A DNA stretch of 64,000 nt from Mucilaginibacter sabulilitoris (lineage in GTDB: Bacteria; Bacteroidota; Bacteroidia; Sphingobacteriales; Sphingobacteriaceae): NCBI RefSeq assembly GCF_034262375.1, contig NZ_CP139558.1, positions 4,836,001 through 4,900,000 on the forward strand, read 5' to 3'. The translations under genes were made by a program, and so were the position numbers. Of this stretch, positions 25,333 through 34,923 are shown one piece after another. Position 1 is the first letter of the stretch, and each line of letters opens with the position of its first letter. Below the pieces are notes generated by a model. It made no database searches. It was not told the DNA's origin and saw only the letters and a list, made by a program, of their open reading frames with translations.

Positions 25333-26427
25333 ATGGCAGGCAATTCATTCGGACAAATATTCAGGATAACCACCTTTGGCGAATCACATGGTGAGGCTAT
25401 AGGTGTCATTATTGACGGTTGTCCGGCACAATTAACCGTCGATCTGGATTATATACAAGGCGAACTGGATAAGCGTAAACCCGGTCAGTCAAAAATCACT
25501 ACACAACGTAAGGAAAGCGATACCGTGAAGATATTATCGGGCGTATTTGAGGGGAAAACCACCGGCACTCCTATTGCCATGCTAATTCCTAATGAAGACC
25601 AGCGTTCAAAAGATTACAGCCATAATGTTGATGTATTCCGTCCCTCCCATGCCGATTATACTTATCAAATCAAATATGGCATCCGAGATCACCGTGGTGG
25701 TGGCCGTTCATCGGCCCGTGAAACTGCCGCACGTGTTGCAGCAGGGGCTTTAGCCAAACTACTGCTTAAAAGCAAGGGAATTGAAATAGCCGCTCACGTG
25801 AGCAGCGTAGGTAAAATTGAGGCGCCTAACATAAGCGTTGCTGATGTGCAGGAATTTATTGACGAACGCGAAAAGAATATAGTACGCTGCGCCGACCCTG
25901 CAACCGCAGAAGAAATGATCGCTTTTATTGACAGTATACGCAAAGATGGTGACACTGTTGGCGGTAAAATAAGCTGTCATATCAAAAACTGCCCGGTTGG
26001 CCTCGGCGATCCGGTATTTGATAAGTTGCATGCCGATTTAGGTAAAGCGATGCTGAGCATTAACGCCGTTCATGGTTTTGAATTCGGATCGGGTTTTGCG
26101 GGTAGCGAAATGCGTGGATCTGAGCATAACGACATTTTTGTTAAATCGCATTTAGGTGATGTAAGTACCATCACTAACTTTTCGGGTGGTATTCAGGGCG
26201 GTATCAGCAATGGCATGCCTATTGAATTTAAGGTAGCTTTTAAACCTGTTGCCACCATCATGAAAAACCAAGCTACAATTGACAGCCAGGGTAATGCCGC
26301 CGAAATATCTGGTAAAGGCCGTCATGATCCCTGCGTAGTACCGCGCGCGGTGCCCATAGTTGAGGCCATGGCCGCACTGGTACTGGCCGATCACTGGCTC
26401 CGCAACAGAAACTCTATTTTAGGCTGA
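25333..26427 (+). CDS. aroC: Chorismate synthase
   Basis: At 364 residues this is a full-length enzyme making chorismate from EPSP with reduced FMN. The three family signatures are present: GESHGEAIGVIIDGCPA near the N terminus, HRGGGRSSARETAARVAAGA (about 118-137) and GRHDPCVVPRAVPIVEAMAA near the C terminus. There are no insertions. It closes the shikimate block (aroB upstream, then pheA, synthase/mutase, aroA). aroD, aroE and aroK are not in the window. The 181-base gap to aroA holds a dispersed palindromic repeat. A terminator follows at 26465. Confidence 0.96.
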   Translation: MAGNSFGQIFRITTFGESHGEAIGVIIDGCPAQLTVDLDYIQGELDKRKPGQSKITTQRKESDTVKILSGVFEGKTTGTPIAMLIPNEDQRSKDYSHNVDVFRPSHADYTYQIKYGIRDHRGGGRSSARETAARVAAGALAKLLLKSKGIEIAAHVSSVGKIEAPNISVADVQEFIDEREKNIVRCADPATAEEMIAFIDSIRKDGDTVGGKISCHIKNCPVGLGDPVFDKLHADLGKAMLSINAVHGFEFGSGFAGSEMRGSEHNDIFVKSHLGDVSTITNFSGGIQGGISNGMPIEFKVAFKPVATIMKNQATIDSQGNAAEISGKGRHDPCVVPRAVPIVEAMAALVLADHWLRNRNSILG

Positions 26428-26464
26428 AGATTTAAGCAAAAAGCCTTTTTAATAATTTGATACC

Positions 26465-26493
26465 AAGCCCAAAGCAAAAAAAGCTTTGGGCTT
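26465..26493. terminator. Hairpin terminator after aroC
   Basis: AAGCCCAAAGC and GCTTTGGGCTT form a perfect 11-bp stem with a seven-A loop, followed by TTA. Confidence 0.85.
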
Positions 26494-26534
26494 TTAGCTT
26501 TAAGCCTTCTGCTTATAATTATCTTTGTTAAGCC

Positions 26535-27773
26535 ATGCTAACCTCTATTATCCAATTATACCAAAAAGCCTATAGCGGACTATCTAAAAACAGCTGGTAC
26601 CTGAGCATCGTAATGTTCATTAATCGCAGTGGTACCATGGTAGTTCCATTCATGAGCATTTATACTGTTCAGCAACTGCATTTTACCATCGTACAATCGG
26701 GTTGGGTAATGGCGTTTTTTGGCATTGGGGCAATATCAGGTGCATTTATAAGTGGTAAACTAACCGATAAAATTGGGTTTTACGATATACAAGTTGGGGC
26801 CTTATTGATTGGCGGCATACTGTTCCTGGTTTTAGGTTATCAGCATACCTTTTTAAGTGTTAGCATCGGTACGCTCATACTAAGCATTTGTAACGAATCG
26901 TTCCGACCGGCCAACTCCACCGCCATAGCGCATTATAGTACCGAGGAAACTAAAACACGTTCTTATTCTCTTAACCGGCTGGCCACCAACCTCGGCTGGG
27001 CATTTGGCGGGGGCTTAGGCGGATTGCTGGCCTCATTCAATTATCACCTGCTTTTTTGGGTTGATGGCTGCACCAACATCTTAGCCGCGCTTTTGCTGTT
27101 AAAATTAATGCCGCGTGCGAAGATCAAAAAAACTGTTAAAGCGGCAACCAATATTATAGCATCAGCCTCTGCTTACCGGGACGGGCTTTATTTGATATTT
27201 ATTTTATTAAGTACGCTTTTCGCCACATGTTTTTTCCAGTTCTTCATTATGCAGCCGGTTTTTTATAAAATACAATGGCATTTTAACGAACGGTTTATCG
27301 GTTTTTTGCTGGCATTAAACGGCATAATAATAGTACTGGTTGAAATGATACTGATACATAAATTAGAGGGCAAAAGAAATCCGCTTACCTATATCGGCAC
27401 GGGAATTATTGTAGCGGGCAGTAGTTTTGTTCTGTTAAACCTGCTGCCGCACACTGCGTGGGTTGCCTTGCTTGTTGTAGCGCTGATTACTTTAGGCGAA
27501 ATTTTGAGTATGCCTTTCATGAACGCCTTTTGGATAAACCGTGCCTCCAGTAATAACCGGGGCGAGTACGCGGCATTGTATAGCATGTCATGGTCGGCCG
27601 CCCAGATCATTGCCCCGGCAGTAGGCAGTCAGATCATTGCACACGGCGGATTTAATTTACTGTGGTGGGTATTGGGGTCAGTATGTCTGTTCTCGTCAAC
27701 AGGGTTCTTGATTCTTAAAAAATTCACGCACCCTAATAAACAGGTGGTAATCGCAACTGAAGATATTGTTTAA
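26535..27773 (+). CDS. Major facilitator superfamily transporter
   Basis: The 412-residue protein has about 12 hydrophobic segments in two bundles. The loop 2-3 signature is GAFISGKLTDKIGFYDIQVGA (form G-x3-D-K/R-x-G), and a second motif RSYSLNRLATNLGWAFGGGLGGLLA lies in helix 5. These place it with DHA1-type drug/metabolite exporters. The substrate is unknown. A TATCTTTG -7 box (26520-26527) ends seven bases before the ATG. The stop codon overlaps that of the convergent DinB gene. Confidence 0.88.
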   Translation: MLTSIIQLYQKAYSGLSKNSWYLSIVMFINRSGTMVVPFMSIYTVQQLHFTIVQSGWVMAFFGIGAISGAFISGKLTDKIGFYDIQVGALLIGGILFLVLGYQHTFLSVSIGTLILSICNESFRPANSTAIAHYSTEETKTRSYSLNRLATNLGWAFGGGLGGLLASFNYHLLFWVDGCTNILAALLLLKLMPRAKIKKTVKAATNIIASASAYRDGLYLIFILLSTLFATCFFQFFIMQPVFYKIQWHFNERFIGFLLALNGIIIVLVEMILIHKLEGKRNPLTYIGTGIIVAGSSFVLLNLLPHTAWVALLVVALITLGEILSMPFMNAFWINRASSNNRGEYAALYSMSWSAAQIIAPAVGSQIIAHGGFNLLWWVLGSVCLFSSTGFLILKKFTHPNKQVVIATEDIV

Positions 27774-28291
27774 TTATTCTCTTGTTGCTCTAAAACCTTA
27801 ACAGTAACCAAAAGCTGCCCCAGATGGCGCATGGTATGTTCGGCTGCGTGTACATACAAGCCAATTACTGTTGAGGGCAGTTGTGCCCTGCCAACACCAC
27901 ACCATGCTGTCAACGTTGTTTCATCAATGCCCGATAATTGCATCAATGCCTTATCAACCTGAATATTAAAGCTTTCAACTAAATCCGCAGTACGCACAGT
28001 GTCAATTGATTTACCTTCTACGACTAAATAATCCAACTGTAATTGGCTAAGCCCCTCTCCTTTTGCGTAGGTAAAAAGCCGACTGAGCACACCGGTTAAA
28101 TGCTGCAGATGAAACCCCGGCGACGCAAGGCCTACCACTCGGTGCCATAATAAAGTGTCAGGAAAATTTGTCATTAATTCATTCAACTCTTCTCTGGCCT
28201 GTAGTAACGCATGAGCCACCGGCTGCAATAAAGCAGGAATGTTATTTAAAGTACCGCGGAGCCAGACCTCGGGTTTATTATCTATCGTCAT
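27770..28291 (-). CDS. DinB-family protein
   Basis: Starting at the ATG at 28291 the protein has 173 residues in the four-helix DinB/YfiT layout. Candidate metal ligands are the histidines in GFHLQHLTGVLSRL and YVHAAEHTMRHLGQLL. Such proteins are metal-dependent thiol transferases (bacillithiol-type) or of unknown role. The upstream extension to 28354 lacks family character and is rejected. The gene converges on the MFS gene with a four-base overlap of the ends. Confidence 0.82.
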   Translation of the reverse strand: MTIDNKPEVWLRGTLNNIPALLQPVAHALLQAREELNELMTNFPDTLLWHRVVGLASPGFHLQHLTGVLSRLFTYAKGEGLSQLQLDYLVVEGKSIDTVRTADLVESFNIQVDKALMQLSGIDETTLTAWCGVGRAQLPSTVIGLYVHAAEHTMRHLGQLLVTVKVLEQQENN

Positions 28292-28355
28292 TTTCTTATT
28301 CCTTTTATTTCCACAAAATATGAAATCAGAACCCCATAAATGAGCTATAATCATG

Positions 28356-28382
28356 TACTTGTTATCTAATCGAAAACAAGTA
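28356..28382. promoter_or_regulatory. Inverted repeat between the divergent DinB and L,D-transpeptidase genes
   Basis: TACTTGTT and AACAAGTA form a perfect 8-bp inverted repeat with an 11-base centre. It lies 65 bases upstream of the DinB start and 142 bases upstream of the transpeptidase start, and could be an operator. No other structure is obvious in the 232-base gap. Confidence 0.35.
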
Positions 28383-28523
28383 TATTTTCATCTACGCTCA
28401 ATTTTAAACATCTGTTTATATTTAAACGCGCAAAAGAGCCTCTTTTCAAAAATAATTAAAAACCATCCAGCTTTATGGTATGGCTATTGCTATTCATAAG
28501 CAATATTTAACTATACTTATACC

Positions 28524-30068
28524 ATGATAACTGACCTTATTAAAAAGGCCCCCATTACAATATTATTATGTGGCTTTTTTATTTTTACGTTTACTTTTCA
28601 AAGCTGTAAAAAAAAACATTCTGAAATAGCCGACCACCTTTTCCAGGTAACTCAAAATAAAATTTATCAGGATATTGATCCTGATACACTCGCATCAGTA
28701 TTAAAAAAGGAAGTTGAAGGTAAAAAATCAAAGATAGCGAACGAACAAGTAATTGAATCTTATTTCAGGAGTAATGAGTATCAGCCTGTATTGGTAATGA
28801 ACCATTTGTTTAACGGTGACCTGGACACTTTAACAGCATACTTTGATAGAATTAATGAACATGGCCTTGATAAAAAGCCATACCATATTAAAGCTATCAA
28901 AGAGCTGGTTACCAAATTGCAAAACAAAAATGGAATAACAACGGTTGACGAGGCTTACACCACCATTGCGCAGCTTGAATTGCTAACCGCAACCTCCCTG
29001 ATAAAGTATTCAAACGCGCTTCAGTATGGTGTTATTAACCCCCGCAAAATATATTCCCGTTATTTTGCCGGTACCAAACGGCCTGATAGTACATCAATGA
29101 AAAATGTGCTGAAGGCAACCGACTTTAAAAGTTATCTGGACAGCATACAGCCTTCTGATCCGCAGTATAAGGCACTGCAAAAAGCTTTTATAAATGGAAC
29201 AAGCCTTGATGGTTTATCTCCCGAAGAAAGCAGGCGCTATTTGCTGGTTAATCTTGAACGCTTGCGATGGAAAAATAAGCCAAAAGAGCCTAAATATGTT
29301 ATCGTAAACATTCCCGATTTTAAATTGGATGTGATCGAAGATGGGAAATCCGTTTTAAACATGAAGGTATGTGTTGGCGAAGGCCGTAATATGGACGACA
29401 GATGCAGCCTGATATCATATGCCGACAGTGACAGATACGATAAGCCGTTTCCGCGTGAAACGCCCCAGCTTAGCAGTATGATACATAGTGTTGAAGTAAA
29501 TCCTACCTGGAACATTCCGCGCAGTATAGCCACCAAAGAAATTATTATAGAAGCTGCCAACGATCCGTATTATTTATCAAACAAAAATATTGATGTTTAC
29601 AAGGACGGGATAAAAATTGAAGATCCGGAAATAATTGACTGGTCAACCGTAACCAAAGACAATCTGGAATATGATTTTAAACAGCGACCGGGTGAAGATA
29701 ATTCGTTAGGTAAAATAAAATTCCTGTTTAAAAACAGAAGCAGTGTCTACCTGCATGATACCCCTGCGAAATTGGCTTTCAGAAAGGCAATGCGTGCGGT
29801 AAGTCATGGCTGTGTTCGCCTCGGCGACCCACAGGGATTGGCTAAAAACCTTTTTGGCGAGGGTGAAGATTTTGATACCATATCCAAAGATATGAGCGAG
29901 GATAATCCTGAACCTACCAACATTGCACTGCCTAAAAAAACACCTATATACATTACTTATGTTACTTGCTGGGCAGACGAAAACGGCACATTACAGCATA
30001 GAAAAGATGTTTATGGATTAGACATTGTGCTTTATGCCCATTTAAAAATGCTAATGGGTAATATATAA
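28524..30068 (+). CDS. L,D-transpeptidase lipoprotein (YcbB-like)
   Basis: The 514-residue protein has a lipoprotein signal (LLCGFFIFTFTFQSC, Cys at about residue 27). A helical region of 230 residues with the YcbB-type block LVNLERLRWKNKPKEPKYVIVNIPDFKL follows. The YkuD catalytic domain is at about 265-470, and SHGCVRLGD contains the catalytic Cys and Arg. It cross-links peptidoglycan stems or ties proteins to them, in the periplasm. There is no evident peptidoglycan-binding domain. A second, different L,D-transpeptidase gene follows convergently. Confidence 0.88.
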   Translation: MITDLIKKAPITILLCGFFIFTFTFQSCKKKHSEIADHLFQVTQNKIYQDIDPDTLASVLKKEVEGKKSKIANEQVIESYFRSNEYQPVLVMNHLFNGDLDTLTAYFDRINEHGLDKKPYHIKAIKELVTKLQNKNGITTVDEAYTTIAQLELLTATSLIKYSNALQYGVINPRKIYSRYFAGTKRPDSTSMKNVLKATDFKSYLDSIQPSDPQYKALQKAFINGTSLDGLSPEESRRYLLVNLERLRWKNKPKEPKYVIVNIPDFKLDVIEDGKSVLNMKVCVGEGRNMDDRCSLISYADSDRYDKPFPRETPQLSSMIHSVEVNPTWNIPRSIATKEIIIEAANDPYYLSNKNIDVYKDGIKIEDPEIIDWSTVTKDNLEYDFKQRPGEDNSLGKIKFLFKNRSSVYLHDTPAKLAFRKAMRAVSHGCVRLGDPQGLAKNLFGEGEDFDTISKDMSEDNPEPTNIALPKKTPIYITYVTCWADENGTLQHRKDVYGLDIVLYAHLKMLMGNI

Positions 30069-30118
30069 AACAAAAGCCCGGGTATCAATCGGACCTTGAG
30101 GTTATAATTGGATAATGT

Positions 30119-30904
30119 TTAAAGTCTGGCTAAGTCAAAAGCCGTAGTATCTGTGGCAATAAAATTTAAAGGTGCCGTTTCATCAAGATATTTTGAAGTA
30201 TAGGTATCGTCGTTGCCATTAATAAAGAAAACCGTTTTTCCCATGATAGTGTTAATCACCCGGTTTACAACCTTAGGTGATACGGCCGGACAGCCAAAAC
30301 TGCGCCCAACATATCCTTTGCGATTAATAGCCGCCTGACTAACATAGTTAGCTCCGTGAATAACAATATCGCGCATACGGGCATTACTGTTAAAACCCGA
30401 ATCCAGGCCATCCAAACGTAAAGAGCGGCCATGTTTACCCATGTAAACATTATCGGTGAGATAAAAGCCCAAACTGCTCTGATGTGAATCATTCTGATCT
30501 GAAAAATGTGTAGCCATTTCATCGCCGCTTCCCTGGCCGTGAGCAACCCATGTATTTAGCAATAAATGTTTATTGAAAATATCTATTATCCACATCCGTT
30601 TTTCACGGCTCGATTTAGTAAAATCAACAACGGTAAGCACGGTGCTATTTTCAGGAAGTTGATGAGCTAATTTTAAATTTGTATAACCAGTAACTGCTTT
30701 CTCAAATACATCAAAAGCTAAACCTGATTCTTGTAAACCGGCTGTCTGATATAAACTATTTACGTACTGATTAAATAATTCTTTTGCATTTAGTGTAGAA
30801 TTTACCTTTCCATCTGATTTGTTCGCACCTGCAGATCTCCAACCAACAATCGTTCCCGACAATAATAAAACCACAAATGTGACCCACCAAAAATGCTTCC
30901 TCAT
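30119..30904 (-). CDS. Murein L,D-transpeptidase catalytic-domain family protein
   Basis: The 261-residue protein has an N-terminal hydrophobic anchor (WWVTFVVLLLSGTIVGW). Its catalytic region matches the YkuD_2 group: VAHGQGSGDEMATHFSD, then RDIVIHGANYVSQ with the catalytic His and RSFGCPAVS with the Cys. In this group the conserved motif is S-x-G-C-P-A-V rather than S-H-G-C-x-R. It probably acts on peptidoglycan, like its neighbour. The two differ in family and do not look like duplicates. Confidence 0.85.
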   Translation of the reverse strand: MRKHFWWVTFVVLLLSGTIVGWRSAGANKSDGKVNSTLNAKELFNQYVNSLYQTAGLQESGLAFDVFEKAVTGYTNLKLAHQLPENSTVLTVVDFTKSSREKRMWIIDIFNKHLLLNTWVAHGQGSGDEMATHFSDQNDSHQSSLGFYLTDNVYMGKHGRSLRLDGLDSGFNSNARMRDIVIHGANYVSQAAINRKGYVGRSFGCPAVSPKVVNRVINTIMGKTVFFINGNDDTYTSKYLDETAPLNFIATDTTAFDLARL

Positions 30905-31027
30905 ACTTGTATTGAGTTTAATTTTAAAACAATAATTTAAATTTCGTAACAGGCTAAGTTATGGCAATTGGCCGAAATTAGGTGAACGACCAATTACAAA
31001 TGTATAGTTTTTTACTTAATCGAAGAT

Positions 31028-31055
31028 CATTTTAGTATATTTTTCCACTAAAATG
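31028..31055. promoter_or_regulatory. Perfect 9-bp inverted repeat in the 220-base gap
   Basis: CATTTTAGT (31028-31036) and ACTAAAATG (31047-31055) with a 10-base T-rich centre lie about midway between the transpeptidase start and the nitroreductase stop. It could be an operator for the transpeptidase or part of a terminator for the nitroreductase. Confidence 0.35.
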
Positions 31056-31124
31056 AAAATAAATTTAAAATAAAGAAACTAAACCAACTTATACGTAAGG
31101 AAACGATAAAAGGTTAGCTTTAAG

Positions 31125-31706
31125 CTATTTAACCCATTTAACCTTTTTTTCGAGAGGAATATTTCTTTTGCCTTCAGCAGTCTGGTCGGCATAACCCAGA
31201 TATAACACCCCCATTACATTATCTTCTTCACGTAATTGTAGAAACGCTTTCATGGCAGGTTTTAGTATAGCGCCGCCTGTGCTCCAAAATGACGCCATAT
31301 TTAACGCGGTGGCACCCAGCAAAATGTTTTGAATGGCGCTTGAAACTGCCGCTATCTCTTCAAATGGAGGAATTTTAGGCAAATCACCACGCTGCATAAT
31401 GGTAATTATTACATGAGATACTTTGTCGCCCTGGTGTTGAAGATTGTTGTAAGTAGCCTCATTAAAATCTTCTGGTTTAACCCCTTCTTTATATAGTTCG
31501 GCGTGTTGATGGCAAAACTCGTTGGGATTTTCATAAACCACAAAACGCCATGGCTCGGTATATCCATGAGTTGGAGCCCAGTCGGCAAGCTCTAATAAAG
31601 CAGCTATGTGGCCATTTGGTATTTTATGACCATTCATCATTGCAGGTTTAACAGAACGACGTGTTTTAATGATATTTGATATAGTAGAAAAAGTTACAGA
31701 ATCCAT
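31125..31706 (-). CDS. Nitroreductase-family FMN-binding protein
   Basis: The 193-residue protein has the nitroreductase start IIKTRRSVKPAMM with the FMN-phosphate-binding Arg pair. A central GYTEPWRFVVYENP block and a C-terminal ENVMGVLYLGYADQ-like segment follow. Members reduce nitro groups, quinones or flavins with NAD(P)H. The substrate is unknown. It stands alone, 115 bases from the E1 gene stop. Confidence 0.88.
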   Translation of the reverse strand: MDSVTFSTISNIIKTRRSVKPAMMNGHKIPNGHIAALLELADWAPTHGYTEPWRFVVYENPNEFCHQHAELYKEGVKPEDFNEATYNNLQHQGDKVSHVIITIMQRGDLPKIPPFEEIAAVSSAIQNILLGATALNMASFWSTGGAILKPAMKAFLQLREEDNVMGVLYLGYADQTAEGKRNIPLEKKVKWVK

Positions 31707-31821
31707 GTTAATAAGCTAATGAAAGAGCGCAAACTTAAATAAATAAGCAAAAAATTGAGTATCAGAGATAGGATATGACCGATTAAAGACTAAAGAATCT
31801 GAAAATCAAAATATTCTGTAA

Positions 31822-34254
31822 TTAAAAAATTGCAGGATATTTTGATGGATTAGCTTCGTTCATCATAGCATATACAGCTTCAATGACGTCATCAACAGAC
31901 GGTTTGCTAAAATAATCACCATCAGAACCATAAGGGGGGCGGTGCTCCTTAGCTGTTAATGTACGGGGTTGTGCATCAAGGGAATAATATCCGTTTTCTG
32001 TTTCAACGATTTTTTGAGTGATATATGCAGATGCTGCTCCCGGAACATCTTCATCAATAACCAACAACTTGCTGGTTTTCTTTAACGAATTACCACAAAC
32101 ATTTTCTGTATCAAATGGATATAAAGTTTGGGGGTCGATAATCTCTATATGAATGTCCATTTTCTCGAGCTCTTCGGCGGCCTCGATTACTATACGTAAA
32201 GTAGAGCCATAAGAAACAACCGTAATATCGTTACCTTCCTTCAATATCTCGGCTTTACCCAAGGGAACGGTGAACTCACCTATGTTGGCAGGCAGTTTTT
32301 CCTTTAAACGATATCCGTTCAAACTCTCGATCACTAATGCAGGTTCATCACCTCTTAGCAATGTATTATACATGCCGGCAGCCTGGGTCATATTACGTGG
32401 CACACATATATGGAAACCACGCATTGAATTTACAATCATCCCCATCGGCGACCCGGAATGCCAGATACCCTCCAGCCTATGGCCACGGGTACGGATAATA
32501 AGTGGTGCATTTTGCCCACCACGGGTACGATAGCTCAAGCTCGCTATATCATCGCACAAAACGGTCATGGCGTATATGAGGTAATCAAGGTATTGTATCT
32601 CGGCTATTGGTTTTAAACCACGCATAGCCAGGCCCATTCCCTGCCCTATAATAGTAGTTTCGCGTATGCCGGTATCGGTAATACGCAGATCTCCGTATTT
32701 GCCTTGCAAGCCGGCAAAACCCTGGTTCACATCACCTATAGCTCCAACATCCTCGCCAAAGGCCACAATACTTTTGTCGCGCCCAAAATTGGCATCAAAA
32801 CAGGCATTCAATACTTCACGGCCATCCAGAACCCGTGTATTTTCTGTATAAATAGCAGGTATAACTGGCACATTTAAAGGAGATTGTGGAGTTTCGGCAA
32901 AAAGCTTCGAGTTGAAACGTTCATTATTTTTCTCCGTTTCGGTTTTAAGCCAGCTTACTAATGATTGTCTTTCGGCAACGTTTTGGTGTACCGTGATCCT
33001 TAAGGCTTTACGTATAGCGCCTACGGTATCCTTACGCCCGGCATCATAACTCGCACGCAATGCAGCTACAATATCCAGCAATTCATCCTTTGCAGTAACA
33101 TTGTATGCCAGCTCTTCTATCAGTTTTGCCGCTTCATCAAGTTCTGTATTTATTATATTAACCAACTCAGCAGCTGCTTCACGCTGGCATTCACGAACAA
33201 ACTTTTTGGCTTCGGCTTCCAGCTCATCCAACTCAGCTTCAGTTGATATGGCCGAAGCAATCATCCACTCACGCATTTTAAGCAAACAGTCATGATCATC
33301 TTCCCAGGCTAAACGTTCTTTTGTTTTATAACGCTCATGTGACCCTGAGGTAGAATGGCCCTGTGGCTGTGTCATTTCAATTACGTGTATCAATACAGGC
33401 ACATGCTGTTCACGGCAAAGGGTAATAGCACGCTCATAAGTTTCGCAAAGCGCAATATAATCCCAGCCCCTTACCTTAAATATTTCATAGCCATTGGTGT
33501 TTTTCTCGCGCTGAAAACCCTTTAGTATTTCAGAGATATCTTCTTTAGTAGTTTGCAGCTTTGCGGGCACAGATATGGCGTAAGCGTCGTCCCAAACAGA
33601 AATGGCCATTGGTACCTGCAATACACCTGCAGCATTAAAAGTCTCAAAAAACAAACCTTCAGATGTTGAACCATTACCTATGGTACCAAAGGCAACCTCA
33701 TTACCATTAACCGAAAATTGATTAAGGTACTCCAGTTCTTTATTTTGGCGATATAGCTTTGATGCATAAGCTAAGCCGAGCAAACGGGGCATGTGACCGC
33801 CGGTAGTTGAAATATCAGACGAGCAATTCATGGTTTCGGCCTGGTTTACCCAACTGCCATCGGCATTAACAAACCTGGTAGCATAATGACAATTCATTTG
33901 GCGACCAGCCGAAGCCGGGTCCTTTTCAATATCAGGATTAGCATAAAGTTGGGCAAAAAACTCCTTTAGGTTGCTCATACCGGTAGCAAACATGAAAGTT
34001 TGGTCGCGATAATATCCCGCGCGCCAATCGCCCGCGCGAAATGCCTTGGCCATGGCCAACTGAGCTACCTCCTTGCCATCACCAAATATTCCGAACTTTG
34101 CCTTGCCCGTTAAAACCTCTCTTCTGCCTATTATACTGGCCTGTCTGCTCTCATAGCCAATACGATAATCATTTATTACTATTTTTTTGAAATCATCAAA
34201 ACTTAGCTCGGCAGTATTAAATTTACTGGTTGCACGTATCGTAGTTTCGGGCAT
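31822..34254 (-). CDS. Fused alpha/beta E1 component of a 2-oxoacid dehydrogenase
   Basis: The 810-residue protein joins both E1 chains. The alpha part (about 1-430) has GHMPRLLGLAYA and the thiamine diphosphate-Mg motif GTIGNGSTSEGLFFETFNAAG; RYKTKERLAWEDDHD is part of the phosphorylation-loop area. The beta part (about 480-800) has FGEDVGAIGDVNQGFAGL, the FADYLIYAMTVLCDDIAS-like block and VIDEDVPGAASAYI. Such fusions are usual in Bacteroidota and probably use branched-chain 2-oxoacids or pyruvate with a separate E2/E3. Neighbours give no hint. Confidence 0.9.
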   Translation of the reverse strand: MPETTIRATSKFNTAELSFDDFKKIVINDYRIGYESRQASIIGRREVLTGKAKFGIFGDGKEVAQLAMAKAFRAGDWRAGYYRDQTFMFATGMSNLKEFFAQLYANPDIEKDPASAGRQMNCHYATRFVNADGSWVNQAETMNCSSDISTTGGHMPRLLGLAYASKLYRQNKELEYLNQFSVNGNEVAFGTIGNGSTSEGLFFETFNAAGVLQVPMAISVWDDAYAISVPAKLQTTKEDISEILKGFQREKNTNGYEIFKVRGWDYIALCETYERAITLCREQHVPVLIHVIEMTQPQGHSTSGSHERYKTKERLAWEDDHDCLLKMREWMIASAISTEAELDELEAEAKKFVRECQREAAAELVNIINTELDEAAKLIEELAYNVTAKDELLDIVAALRASYDAGRKDTVGAIRKALRITVHQNVAERQSLVSWLKTETEKNNERFNSKLFAETPQSPLNVPVIPAIYTENTRVLDGREVLNACFDANFGRDKSIVAFGEDVGAIGDVNQGFAGLQGKYGDLRITDTGIRETTIIGQGMGLAMRGLKPIAEIQYLDYLIYAMTVLCDDIASLSYRTRGGQNAPLIIRTRGHRLEGIWHSGSPMGMIVNSMRGFHICVPRNMTQAAGMYNTLLRGDEPALVIESLNGYRLKEKLPANIGEFTVPLGKAEILKEGNDITVVSYGSTLRIVIEAAEELEKMDIHIEIIDPQTLYPFDTENVCGNSLKKTSKLLVIDEDVPGAASAYITQKIVETENGYYSLDAQPRTLTAKEHRPPYGSDGDYFSKPSVDDVIEAVYAMMNEANPSKYPAIF

Positions 34255-34362
34255 ATATAATTTCGTTTAGACGGTAAAATTATAAAATTCTATTCTGTAT
34301 TTGGCAAACTAACAATAAAACATAGAGTTTTGTGAATAGTTTTTAAATTACATTAAACCTTA

Positions 34363-34370
34363 TATATTTG
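34363..34370 (+). promoter_or_regulatory. Promoter -7 box of the DUF1573 gene
   Basis: TATATTTG matches TAnnTTTG and ends 18 bases before the ATG at 34389. The expected -33 position is T-rich but not TTTG. Confidence 0.45.
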
Positions 34371-34388
34371 TGTTAATCAAATAAACGT

Positions 34389-34787
34389 ATGAAAAAGATA
34401 TTAATGATTTGCGCAGTAATTTTAGGTTTTGCCTTTACTGCAACTGCACAGGATAGCCAAAAAGCCGAGTTTAAATTTAACGAAGAAAAACACGATTTTG
34501 GCAAAATACCTCAGGGTACTCCTGTTACTACCGTTTTTGAATTTACAAACGTTGGTAAAGAGCCACTTATATTAACAGAAGTAAGACCAACCTGTGGCTG
34601 CACAATTGCCGATTACACTAAAACTCCTGTAAAAAGTGGCGATAAAGGCACTATTAAAATCACTTATAATGCTGCTGCTGCTGCACCATTTAACAAAACA
34701 ATTGTTGTTAAATCAAATGCGGTAACACCAGAGAAGTATTTGAACATTATTGGTGAGGTTATAGCGAAACCCGCGTCGAGCAAATAA
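34389..34787 (+). CDS. DUF1573 exported protein
   Basis: The 132-residue protein has a Sec signal peptide (ILMICAVILGFAFTATAQ). One DUF1573 immunoglobulin-like domain follows: KHDFGKIPQGTPVTTVFEFTN, then LTEVRPTCGCTIADYTKTPVKSGDKGTI with the conserved CGC, and a final IIGEV strand. These domains are frequent in Bacteroidota periplasmic proteins; the role is unknown. It is a single gene closed by a terminator at 34847. Confidence 0.9.
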   Translation: MKKILMICAVILGFAFTATAQDSQKAEFKFNEEKHDFGKIPQGTPVTTVFEFTNVGKEPLILTEVRPTCGCTIADYTKTPVKSGDKGTIKITYNAAAAAPFNKTIVVKSNAVTPEKYLNIIGEVIAKPASSK

Positions 34788-34846
34788 AACAAGGCAAGCC
34801 TGATTTTAAAAACATCTCTTGCCAGGCAAGGGACGAAAATTAATAT

Positions 34847-34873
34847 AAAGACCCTAAAAAGGGTCTTTTTTCG
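34847..34873 (+). terminator. Rho-independent terminator after the DUF1573 gene
   Basis: AAAGACCC and GGGTCTTT pair around TAAAAA and are followed by five more T or TC. Confidence 0.87.
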
Positions 34874-34923
34874 TTTATGGGGATACATAAAATAACATAC
34901 TTTCTTTTTTACTAATTTTGCAC